Below are positions 1 to 6,013 of a stretch of DNA of 13,138 nt, one piece after another (within the stretch, counting starts at the first letter, position 1; each line of letters opens with the position of its first letter). Position numbers and translations under genes: made by a program. This DNA is from Pseudomonadota bacterium (GTDB taxonomy: Bacteria; Pseudomonadota; Gammaproteobacteria; Steroidobacterales; Steroidobacteraceae), in the NCBI GenBank assembly GCA_947454665.1, contig CANGMU010000048.1:1-13138 (forward strand). The letters run 5' to 3'. The notes beneath the pieces were generated by a model. The model had not been told where the DNA came from and did no database searches. It saw only the letters and a program-made list of their open reading frames with translations.

Positions 1-846
1 GAGGACAACCTCTACCTGTCGACCTTGTACGAATACCTCGATACACCGGTGCCGCCCCGCAGCGGCACGGCAGCGCAGGGACCGTTTCCCGCCGACGGCA
101 TCCGCTTCGAGCACGTGGGCTTCCGCTATCCCGGTGCCACCGAGGATGTGCTGCAGGACATCAGCCTGCACTTGGCCCCGGGATCGAGCCTCGCGCTGGT
201 CGGTGCGAATGGCTCTGGCAAGACGACGCTGATCAAGCTGCTCACTCGGCTGTATCAACCGACCTCCGGACGGATCCTGCTCGATGGCCTGGACCTGCGC
301 GACTGGGACGAAACGCGGCTGCGCGAGCGCATCGGCGTGATCTTCCAGGACTTCACGCGCTACCAGATGCAGGTCGGTGAAAACATCGGCGCGGGCGACG
401 AGCAGCATTTCGAGGATGAAGCCCGCTGGCGCGAGGCGGCCACGAAGGGCAGGGCGGATGCCTTCATCGACCAGCTGCCGAAGGGTTACGAGACGCAGCT
501 CGGCAAGTGGTTCGCCGACGGGCGGGAGCTCTCGGGTGGCCAGTGGCAGAAGGTCGCGTTGTCACGCGCCTTCATGCGCACGCGCGCCGATGTGCTGGTG
601 CTGGATGAACCGACGGCGGCGATGGATGCGCAGGCCGAAGCGGAAGTCTTCGAGCATTTCCGCCAGCTTTCACTGGCGCGGATCACCATCCTGATCTCGC
701 ACCGTTTCTCCACGGTGCGCATGGCGGACCAGATCGCCGTGATCGACCATGGTCGGCTCGTCGAGCTGGGCGATCACGCGTCGCTGATGGCGCAGGGTGG
801 TCGCTACGCGCAGCTCTTCACGCTGCAGGCGCGCGGTTACCGCTGA
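1..846 (+). CDS. ABC exporter, C-terminal nucleotide-binding domain (5' end outside window)
   Basis: This is the ATPase end of an ABC exporter of the membrane-fused type (permease plus ATPase in one chain). The reading frame is open from base 1, so the transmembrane part lies upstream of the window; 281 residues are visible. The motifs occur in canonical order: Walker A GANGSGKT (nt 202-225), Q-loop in VIFQDF (about nt 337-354), signature LSGGQ (nt 529-543), Walker B VLVLDEP (nt 592-612) and the H-loop histidine in ISHRF (about nt 700). All catalytic residues are present, so the ATPase looks functional. The linker EDNLYLSTLYEYLD before the domain is typical of exporters of the MsbA/multidrug/lipid type. 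The substrate cannot be told from this half. The stop codon is one base from the stop of the convergent MarR gene, and no terminator is visible between them. Confidence 0.93.
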   Translation, partial: EDNLYLSTLYEYLDTPVPPRSGTAAQGPFPADGIRFEHVGFRYPGATEDVLQDISLHLAPGSSLALVGANGSGKTTLIKLLTRLYQPTSGRILLDGLDLRDWDETRLRERIGVIFQDFTRYQMQVGENIGAGDEQHFEDEARWREAATKGRADAFIDQLPKGYETQLGKWFADGRELSGGQWQKVALSRAFMRTRADVLVLDEPTAAMDAQAEAEVFEHFRQLSLARITILISHRFSTVRMADQIAVIDHGRLVELGDHASLMAQGGRYAQLFTLQARGYR

Positions 847-847
847 A

Positions 848-1339
848 TCAGGCCGGGCCGGTGCCGTTGTGCGCGAGGCGGCGCAGGAAACCCTTGAACT
901 GCTCGAACTCGGCAGGCGTGAAGCCACCCAGGTGGCTGTTGTAGATGCGGCCGAGGTGCAGCGGGATCTGTTCCGTCACGCTACGGCCCTGTTCGGTGAG
1001 GGCCAGTTCGACCACGCGGCGGTCCGTCTCGCTGCGGCGACGCGTCAGCAGGCCCTTGGCTTCCAGACGGTCCAGCATGCGGGTCATCGCGCCGGTGTCC
1101 GTGTTCAGGTCGCGGGCGAGGCTTGCCGCGGTCGGGTGTCCGCCGCGCGCGATCATCATGAGCGGCGCCCACTGGACGGACGTGAGCCCCACGAGCTTCA
1201 TTTCCGCTTCCGCGGCGCGTGAAAGACTCGCCATGGCCTGGCGCAGCAGGTGGCCGATGGAATCATCGGCGGACCAGGCATTGCCGTTGTAGAACCCATC
1301 GTGGGCGGCCGGCGTCGGAAGCTGTGTGACGGCGCTCAT
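848..1339 (-). CDS. MarR-family transcriptional regulator
   Basis: A 163-aa dimeric winged-helix DNA-binding regulator. The winged helix spans about residues 50-120: a recognition-helix region with DTGAMTRMLDRLE (81-93) and a wing ending in the MarR-type SETDRR (103-108) before VVELALTEQGR. MarR proteins usually repress nearby genes and are released by small phenolic or hydrophobic ligands; the ligand here is unknown. An in-frame ATG ten codons upstream (1369) exists, but I chose 1339 because AAGGA lies about 5 nt upstream of it. A perfect 14-bp palindrome lies just before the start (separate entry), which suggests autoregulation. It is convergent with an ABC exporter and divergent from the 99-aa protein gene, so either could be a target; that is inference from position only. 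Confidence 0.9.
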   Translation of the reverse strand: MSAVTQLPTPAAHDGFYNGNAWSADDSIGHLLRQAMASLSRAAEAEMKLVGLTSVQWAPLMMIARGGHPTAASLARDLNTDTGAMTRMLDRLEAKGLLTRRRSETDRRVVELALTEQGRSVTEQIPLHLGRIYNSHLGGFTPAEFEQFKGFLRRLAHNGTGPA

Positions 1340-1353
1340 GCTTGTCCTTGATA

Positions 1354-1367
1354 GCTGCCTTGGCAGC
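1354..1367. promoter_or_regulatory. Palindrome upstream of the MarR gene, candidate autoregulatory operator
   Basis: GCTGCC-TT-GGCAGC has perfect 6-bp arms around a 2-base centre. It sits 14 bases upstream of the chosen MarR start codon and about 80 bases before the divergent 1447 gene. MarR regulators typically bind 14-20 bp palindromes overlapping their own promoter. The match is to position and symmetry only; no family consensus is claimed. Confidence 0.4.
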
Positions 1368-1397
1368 AAATGTCCAGAGGGTGAATGCGAACGCGGC

Positions 1398-1403
1398 TAT
1401 AAT
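1398..1403 (+). promoter_or_regulatory. Consensus -10 hexamer TATAAT, candidate promoter of the 1447-3670 genes
   Basis: A perfect TATAAT lies 43 bases upstream of the GTG start at 1447, in otherwise GC-rich sequence. No good -35 box is seen 16-18 bases upstream (the bases there read CCAGAGG), so this would be a promoter with a weak -35 or one needing an activator. It is the only sigma-70-like -10 in the divergent gap on this strand. Confidence 0.35.
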
Positions 1404-1446
1404 CGCGAAATTGCTGCCCCCGCCACTATCGGGAAAATACGGATAC

Positions 1447-1746
1447 GTGACTGCCTCACCTGAAAGCTTCGACTCCGCCTTCACCAAGGCGGTGGACCTC
1501 GGCAACAAGCTTGCCGACAAGGACAAGGATGCCGACCTCTGGGACATCGCCGACGGCCTGCTGGCCGGCGCGATCCAGTACTGGCTCTACACCCGCCAAC
1601 CCTGCGGCGATCCGCGCTGCCAGGACTGCATGCCCATCAGCACGGCCGAGAGCCGCATGCACGAACTCAAGCGGCTGATGGATGAGCTCGCGTCCGACAG
1701 CGAGTACTACCACACCCCCACCGACGCGAACGCCGGCCGCGCCTGA
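1447..1746 (+). CDS. Conserved small protein with clustered cysteines, function unknown
   Basis: A 99-aa soluble protein with no signal peptide or membrane segment. The N-terminal half is helical and acidic (FTKAVDLGNKLADKDKDADLWDIADGLL). A Cys cluster follows, CGDPRCQDC (C53, C58, C61), then a charged helix and the ending SEYYHTPTDANAGRA. I recall similar uncharacterised proteins in Xanthomonadales with a matching Cys cluster and a YxHxPxDxxxGRA-like ending, but did not search. I chose the GTG at 1447 because the longer frame from ATG 1342 would run through the presumed promoter and because the conserved-looking sequence begins here; GGGA 12 nt upstream is only a weak ribosome site. Three cysteines could bind a metal or be redox active. 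It is followed after 32 bases by the reductase gene and probably shares its transcript. No function is assigned. Confidence 0.75.
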   Translation: MTASPESFDSAFTKAVDLGNKLADKDKDADLWDIADGLLAGAIQYWLYTRQPCGDPRCQDCMPISTAESRMHELKRLMDELASDSEYYHTPTDANAGRA

Positions 1747-1778
1747 CGCGCCCGGTCCCCAGACAGCGGAGTTTCATT

Positions 1779-2813
1779 TTGTCCACCTCGATCCAGACGG
1801 AAGTCGTCATCGTCGGAGCCGGCCCTTGCGGCCTGTTCCAGGTCTTCGAACTCGGCCTGCTGGGCATCAAGGCCCATCTCGTCGACTCACTCGCCCATCC
1901 AGGCGGGCAGTGCACCGAGCTCTATCCCGAGAAGCCGATCTACGACATCCCGGCGCTGCCCGTCTGTGGTGCGCAGGAACTGATCGATCGCCTGCTCGAA
2001 CAGATCAAACCCTTCGGTGCGCAGATGCACTTTGGCCATGAGGTGACGGGCCTGACCAAGCGTGAAGACGGTCGCTTCGATGTCGTCACGGCAGGCGGCC
2101 TGCATTTCGATACGGGCACGGTGGTCATCGCCGGCGGCGTGGGTTCGTTCCAGCCGCGCAGGCTGGGCGTCGAAGGCCTCGACGTCTTCGAAGGAAAGAA
2201 CGTGTTCTATCGCGTAAAGAGCGCGGCGGAATTCCACGGCAAGCATGTCGTGATCTTTGGCGGTGGCGATTCCGCGCTGGACTGGACGCTGGACTTCGCC
2301 GACAAGGCCGCGAGCCTGACGCTCGTGCACCGGCGTCCGGAGTTCAAGGCCGCTCCTGCTTCGGTGGCGAAGATGCAGGAACTGGTGGCCGCGGGCCGCA
2401 TCAAATTCGTTGAAGGCATTGCCGAGGGCCTCATGGCCGAAGGCGATGCGTTCAAGGGCATCCGCGTGAAGGGCACGGATGGCACGCACCATGAGCTCGC
2501 CGCCGATCGCGTGCTGGCCTTCTTCGGTCTGGCGCCGAAGCTCGGTCCCATCGCCGAGTGGGGCCTCGCGCTGGAGAAGAAGGCGCTGGTCGTGGACACC
2601 GAGAAGTTCCAGACCAACGTCCCGGGCATCTTCGCGGTCGGTGACATCAACACCTATCCGGGCAAGAAGAAGCTGATCCTGTCGGGCTTCCATGAAGCGG
2701 CGCTGGCGGCCTTTGGCATCCAGGCGCACCTCTACCCGGCCAAGCGCCAGTTCCTGCAGTACACGACGACCAGCCCGGTGATGCACAAGCGCCTGGGTAT
2801 CGAGGGCGAGTGA
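1779..2813 (+). CDS. Ferredoxin/flavodoxin--NADP+ reductase, thioredoxin-reductase-like (FNR2 type)
   Basis: A 344-aa cytoplasmic flavoprotein that moves electrons between NADPH and ferredoxin or flavodoxin. The FAD-binding Rossmann motif GAGPCG is at residues 13-18, and GGQCTELYPEKPIYDIP (42-58) is typical of this family. The NADP-binding motif GGGDSA is at 161-166 with the phosphate-contacting HRR at 184-186, and the second FAD motif GIFAVGDI is at 283-290. The redox-active CxxC of true thioredoxin reductases is absent. A C-terminal extension (FLQYTTTSPVMHKRLG) follows the TrxR-like core, as in FNR2 enzymes. The start is TTG, supported by GGAG seven bases upstream and by the N-terminus aligning with the family. 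Its last codon overlaps the tesB start (GTGA), so the two are translationally coupled. The redox partner is not in the window. Confidence 0.9.
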   Translation: MSTSIQTEVVIVGAGPCGLFQVFELGLLGIKAHLVDSLAHPGGQCTELYPEKPIYDIPALPVCGAQELIDRLLEQIKPFGAQMHFGHEVTGLTKREDGRFDVVTAGGLHFDTGTVVIAGGVGSFQPRRLGVEGLDVFEGKNVFYRVKSAAEFHGKHVVIFGGGDSALDWTLDFADKAASLTLVHRRPEFKAAPASVAKMQELVAAGRIKFVEGIAEGLMAEGDAFKGIRVKGTDGTHHELAADRVLAFFGLAPKLGPIAEWGLALEKKALVVDTEKFQTNVPGIFAVGDINTYPGKKKLILSGFHEAALAAFGIQAHLYPAKRQFLQYTTTSPVMHKRLGIEGE

Positions 2814-3670
2814 CGCAGGTCGCGGAACTGCTGCAGCTGCTCGAACTCGAGCAGCTGGAGGAAGGGCTGTTCCGCGGCGCCAGCCGCGACATCGGTCGCG
2901 AGCAGGTCTTCGGCGGGCAGGTGCTGGGTCAGGCCCTGCGCGCCGCCTATGCCACCACGGAAGGGCGCGCCGTTCATTCGCTGCACGCCTATTTCCTGCG
3001 CCGGGGTGATTTCAGCGCCCCGATCATCTACGAGGTGGACCGCAGCCGTGACGGCCACAGCTTTTCGAGCCGTCGCGTGATCGCGATCCAGCATGGCGTG
3101 CAGATCTTCCACATGTCGGCATCCTTCCAGGTGCCGGAAGAAGGTCTGGACCACCAGTTTCCGATGCCGGCCGTGCCGGCGCCGGAAACCCTGCCCGGCC
3201 CCTTTGAAATGTCGGATGAGCAGAAGTCCCGGTTGCCGCCTGCCACCCAGCGCTTCCTGAATACCCCGATGCCCTTCGAGTTCCGCGCGGTCGATCCGAT
3301 GGATCCCTTTCATCCGACACCGCGTGAAGCGCGGCAGGCGATCTGGTTCCGCGCCGTGGACCGGGTGCCGGACGATCCGCTGTTGCACCGCTGCCTGCTG
3401 GCCTATGCCTCGGACTACCACCTTGTCGCGACGGCGCTGCGGCCGCACGGCCTGAGCTTCGTGTCGCCCGGCGTGATCATGGCCAGCATCGACCACGCGA
3501 TGTGGTTCCACCGTCCTGCGCGCGTGGACGAGTGGCTGCTCTATTCGATGGAAAGCCCCAGCACTTCCGGCTCGCGCGGCTTTGCCCGTGCCGATATCTA
3601 CACGCGCGAGGGCGTGCTGGTGGCGAGCACGGCGCAGGAAGGGCTGGTGCGCGTGGCGCCGCCGCGTTGA
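2810..3670 (+). CDS. tesB: Acyl-CoA thioesterase II
   Basis: TesB hydrolyses medium- and long-chain acyl-CoA to free fatty acid and CoA in the cytoplasm. The product is 286 aa, the same length as E. coli TesB, and aligns with it almost without gaps: EEGLFRG near the N-terminus, VFGGQVLGQAL, a double hot-dog fold, IDHAMWFHRP, and VLVASTAQEG at the end. The E. coli catalytic residues Asp204, Thr228 and Gln278 correspond to Asp202, Ser226 and Gln276 here, so the hydroxyl residue is Ser rather than Thr, a conservative change. The GTG start overlaps the stop of the reductase gene (GTGA), which explains the lack of a strong separate ribosome site. Confidence 0.95.
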   Translation: MTQVAELLQLLELEQLEEGLFRGASRDIGREQVFGGQVLGQALRAAYATTEGRAVHSLHAYFLRRGDFSAPIIYEVDRSRDGHSFSSRRVIAIQHGVQIFHMSASFQVPEEGLDHQFPMPAVPAPETLPGPFEMSDEQKSRLPPATQRFLNTPMPFEFRAVDPMDPFHPTPREARQAIWFRAVDRVPDDPLLHRCLLAYASDYHLVATALRPHGLSFVSPGVIMASIDHAMWFHRPARVDEWLLYSMESPSTSGSRGFARADIYTREGVLVASTAQEGLVRVAPPR

Positions 3671-3690
3671 CGCGCTATGCTCGGGTGGCA

Positions 3691-3706
3691 GCGGGCGAGG
3701 GCCCGC
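3691..3706 (+). other. Short GC hairpin between tesB and the VOC gene
   Basis: GCGGGC-GAGG-GCCCGC forms a perfect 6-bp stem with a 4-base loop, 20 bases after the tesB stop and 29 bases before the next ATG. No T tract follows, so it is not a convincing terminator. It may be an mRNA-stabilising or leader stem, or chance in GC-rich DNA. Confidence 0.3.
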
Positions 3707-3735
3707 AACGAACAACAACCAGCCGGGGTATCACG

Positions 3736-4239
3736 ATGAAGTCGTTCCTGAAGTCGGCGGCGATTGCCGCGGTCGCTTGCCTGTCGCTGCCTGCCGTCGC
3801 GGGTGTCTCGCTCAATGGCGTGCGCGTCGGGGCGAAGGATGTGGCCGTGCTGGCGAAGTTCTATCAGTCCGCGTTCGGCATGCAGGAAGTGCAGCGCATC
3901 CAGAACCCGCAGATGCTGGAGGTCATGCTGAATTTCGGCGCGACGCCAGAGGCCGCCCAGGCCACGCGTGTCGCGAAGGATGGCAGCGACATCGTGCTGA
4001 TGTCCCGCCCCTCGGATGACGTGAAGGACGACCTGCCGCACATCGTGCTGAACGTCACGGACATGGCCGCGACCGTGAAGGCGCTGAAGGCTGCGGGCGG
4101 CAAGATGGAGCGCGAGCCCTTCGAGTTCGGCAAGAGCGGCATCTTCATTGGCATGGCGATCGACCCGGCCGGCAACCACATCGAGTTGATCCAGCAGCCG
4201 AAGGCTGCGGCGCCTGCTTCCGCGGCACCGAAGAAGTAA
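3736..4239 (+). CDS. VOC-superfamily (glyoxalase/dioxygenase fold) protein with signal peptide
   Basis: A 167-aa protein of the vicinal-oxygen-chelate fold. Residues 1-22 form a clear Sec signal peptide (MKSFLK, hydrophobic core AAIAAVACLSL, AVA before the likely cut). The two VOC modules follow: about 26-90 (NGVRVGAKDVAVLAKFYQSAFGM ... LEVMLNFG) and about 100-155 (LPHIVLNVTDMAATVKALKAAGG ... DPAGNHIELIQQP). The second module keeps the usual His (HIVLNV) and Glu (HIELI) metal ligands. The first-strand His of typical glyoxalases is replaced (GVRVGA), so the metal site may be incomplete. The tail is Ala/Pro/Lys-rich and likely disordered. GGGG lies seven bases before the ATG. Most VOC enzymes are cytoplasmic, so export to the periplasm is the odd point. 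The substrate is unknown. Confidence 0.85.
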   Translation: MKSFLKSAAIAAVACLSLPAVAGVSLNGVRVGAKDVAVLAKFYQSAFGMQEVQRIQNPQMLEVMLNFGATPEAAQATRVAKDGSDIVLMSRPSDDVKDDLPHIVLNVTDMAATVKALKAAGGKMEREPFEFGKSGIFIGMAIDPAGNHIELIQQPKAAAPASAAPKK

Positions 4240-4587
4240 GTCCCCGACGGAGCGGTGGTTTCGGCTGCCGCCCCGCGTGATGAAGTTTCGAAATCGGGCT
4301 TTCAACTAATGGTTCAGATCTGAGCCGCCGGACTGTGTGCTGTTTGGCTCTAATCTGAGCTGTTAGTTGAGATGACCTATTTCAAACTCGCGAACAACGT
4401 GGTGTTTCGCCGGCTTGTGAGGTTCCGGATGCGTCGCTGTTTGGCGTGCATGTCGGACAGACCAAGGTGGACGCTGCTGTTGCGCTTGGCAAGCACCGCC
4501 TGAGTGGCTACAAAATCCGACCGCAGGTCATGGCCATCACGTTGATCCTGTCGGCGGCCAGGGACTCTTCGCCGCCCTGAAGCGGAC
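4240..4587. other. Gene-free gap between convergent genes, locally AT-rich
   Basis: This is the longest stretch without a recognisable gene. By my count bases 4281-4380 are about 46% G+C, clearly below the surrounding genes. It contains the large inverted repeat at 4302-4370. After it, one plus-strand frame stays open from 4371 to the stop at 4578-4580 (70 codons, including LFGVHVGQTKVDAAVALGK) but has no ATG and no ribosome site. A 43-codon ATG frame (4372-4503) is Arg-rich and unconvincing. I see no match to a known protein. The open frame could be the eroded tail of a lost gene or a mobile element, but this is weak. No U-tract terminator is visible for either flanking gene. Confidence 0.5.
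4302..4370. repeat. 69-bp imperfect inverted repeat (25-bp arms, 19-base loop), nature unknown
   Basis: Arm 1 (4302-4326) begins TCAACTAATGG and ends CTGAGCC. Arm 2 (4346-4370) begins GGCTC and ends TTAGTTGA. Twenty of 25 positions are complementary; three of the five mismatches would be G-U wobbles in a plus-strand RNA, leaving one 2-base internal bulge. The inner part of arm 1 (4311-4326) is itself a near-perfect 16-bp palindrome centred on AGATCT, and a 12-of-16 copy in the same orientation starts 35 bases later at 4346. Candidate identities are a lone attC-like recombination site, terminal repeats of a lost mobile element, a paired operator, or a structured RNA. No U-tract follows on either strand, so a simple terminator is unlikely. 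Confidence 0.6.
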
Positions 4588-5997
4588 TCAGTCCGCGCGC
4601 AGTACTTTCCCGGGATTCAGGATGCCCTTCGGATCCAGCGCCTGCTTGATCCGCCGCATCACCGCCAGCTCTTCAGGCTGCGCGTAACGCTCCAGCTCGC
4701 CCACCTTCAGGCGTCCGATGCCGTGTTCGGCGCTGAAGCTGCCGCCGAACTCCGCGACGAGGTCGTGCACGGCGCGCTTGAGCGGCAGTTCGCGTGACAG
4801 GAAGGCGCCGGTCTCGGTGCCTTCGCGCTGGTTCAGGTTGAAATGCAGGTTGCCGTCGCCGACATGGCCATAGGCCACGAGATAGCCTTCGGGCGCAATC
4901 GCGCGCACGAGCGCGCTCCCGCGCTCGATGAAGTCGGGCAGGGCGGCGACGGGCACGGAGATGTCGTGCTTGAGACTGCCGCCCGCACGGCGCTGGGCCT
5001 CGGGCACGGTTTCACGTAGTCCCCAGAAGTCGTCACGCTGCGTGCCGCTCTGGGCGATCGCGGCGTCCGTCGCGAGGCCCTGCTCGATGGCTTCGCTAAG
5101 CGTGGATTCCAGCAGTGCGGCGAGGTCTTCATCCGCAGGGCTGGTCACTTCGACCAGCAGGTACCAGGGGGCACGGGAAGTGCCGGGGTCGCGGGCGCCG
5201 GGCACCAGGCGCAGCACCAGATCCAGCGCGACATGGGGCACCAGCTCGAATGTGCTGACGCGGTCGCCGCTCGCGGCGCGCAGCCGCGACAGCAGGGTGA
5301 TGGCGGCGGCGGGCTCCGGAATGCTGACCCAGGCGGTGGCGATGCTGCGCGGGGCCGGGAAGAGCTTCAGGCAAGCGGCGGTGATGACGCCCAGCGTGCC
5401 CTCGCTGCCGACGAAGAGACCCTTGAGGTCGTAACCGGTGTTGTCCTTGCGCAGGGGCGAAAGGCTCGACAGCACGCAGCCGTCGGCCAGCACCACTTCC
5501 AGGCCGAACACGAGTTCGCGCGTCATGCCGTAACGCAGGACGGCCGTGCCGCCCGCATTGGTGCCCAGGTTGCCGCCGATCTGGCAACTGCCCTCCGAGC
5601 CCAGGCTAAGGGGGAAGAGGCGCTGGGCGGCTTCTGCGGCCTCCTGAACGCGCTGCAGGGTGCAGCCGGCCTCGGCGACGAGGCAGAAGTTGTCGGCGTC
5701 CACGCGTCTGATGCGGTCCAGCCTTCGCAGCGAGAGCACCAGTTGGCGCCCGGATTCATCGGGCGTTGCCGCGCCGCAGTAGCCGGTGTTGCCGCCCTGC
5801 GGCACGACGGCGATGCCGTGCTCGGTGCAGAAGGCCAGGAGTTTCGAGACGCCGGCGGTGTCCCGGGGGGACACCACGGCGGGCGTGGCGCCCCGATACA
5901 ACTTGCGGTGGTCGACCAGCGTCGAGGCGATGATATCCGCATCGGTCTGGACGGCATCCTCGCCCAGCAAGGCCACCAGGCGGGGAATCAGGTCCAT
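4588..5997 (-). CDS. FAD-linked D-2-hydroxyacid dehydrogenase, D-2-hydroxyglutarate dehydrogenase-like
   Basis: A 469-aa flavoprotein of the FAD_binding_4 / FAD-oxidase_C (vanillyl-alcohol oxidase-like) class. The FAD-binding half has PQGGNTGYCGAA (66-77), GSEGSCQIGGNLGTNAGG (133-150) and VGSEGTLGVIT (197-206). The catalytic half has LKHDISVP (342-349), the metal-binding GHVGDGNLHFN (377-387; H378, H385) and SAEHGIG (423-429; E424, H425), and ends with DPKGILNPGKVL. This pattern fits D-2-hydroxyglutarate dehydrogenase, which oxidises the 2-hydroxyglutarate made as a side product by SerA. D-lactate or glycolate dehydrogenases share the fold and cannot be excluded. The ATG lies 16 bases after the stop of the Cfa-family gene with only a weak ribosome site, suggesting co-transcription. 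It converges with the VOC gene across the 4240-4587 gap. Confidence 0.88.
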   Translation of the reverse strand: MDLIPRLVALLGEDAVQTDADIIASTLVDHRKLYRGATPAVVSPRDTAGVSKLLAFCTEHGIAVVPQGGNTGYCGAATPDESGRQLVLSLRRLDRIRRVDADNFCLVAEAGCTLQRVQEAAEAAQRLFPLSLGSEGSCQIGGNLGTNAGGTAVLRYGMTRELVFGLEVVLADGCVLSSLSPLRKDNTGYDLKGLFVGSEGTLGVITAACLKLFPAPRSIATAWVSIPEPAAAITLLSRLRAASGDRVSTFELVPHVALDLVLRLVPGARDPGTSRAPWYLLVEVTSPADEDLAALLESTLSEAIEQGLATDAAIAQSGTQRDDFWGLRETVPEAQRRAGGSLKHDISVPVAALPDFIERGSALVRAIAPEGYLVAYGHVGDGNLHFNLNQREGTETGAFLSRELPLKRAVHDLVAEFGGSFSAEHGIGRLKVGELERYAQPEELAVMRRIKQALDPKGILNPGKVLRAD

Positions 5998-6013
5998 GTC
6001 GGCTCGCGGCGGG

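Noticed and set aside
1887..2786. A 299-codon minus-strand frame opposite the reductase gene
   Set aside because: His/Arg/Ala-rich antisense shadow with no domain; the plus strand encodes a complete reductase.
3668..3681. TTGACG and TATGCT just after tesB as a promoter for the VOC gene
   Set aside because: The two boxes are only two bases apart, so they cannot act together as -35 and -10.
4372..4503. A 43-codon ATG frame after the inverted repeat
   Set aside because: Arg-rich composition, no ribosome site, no recognisable motif and a start codon that overlaps the end of the hairpin arm.
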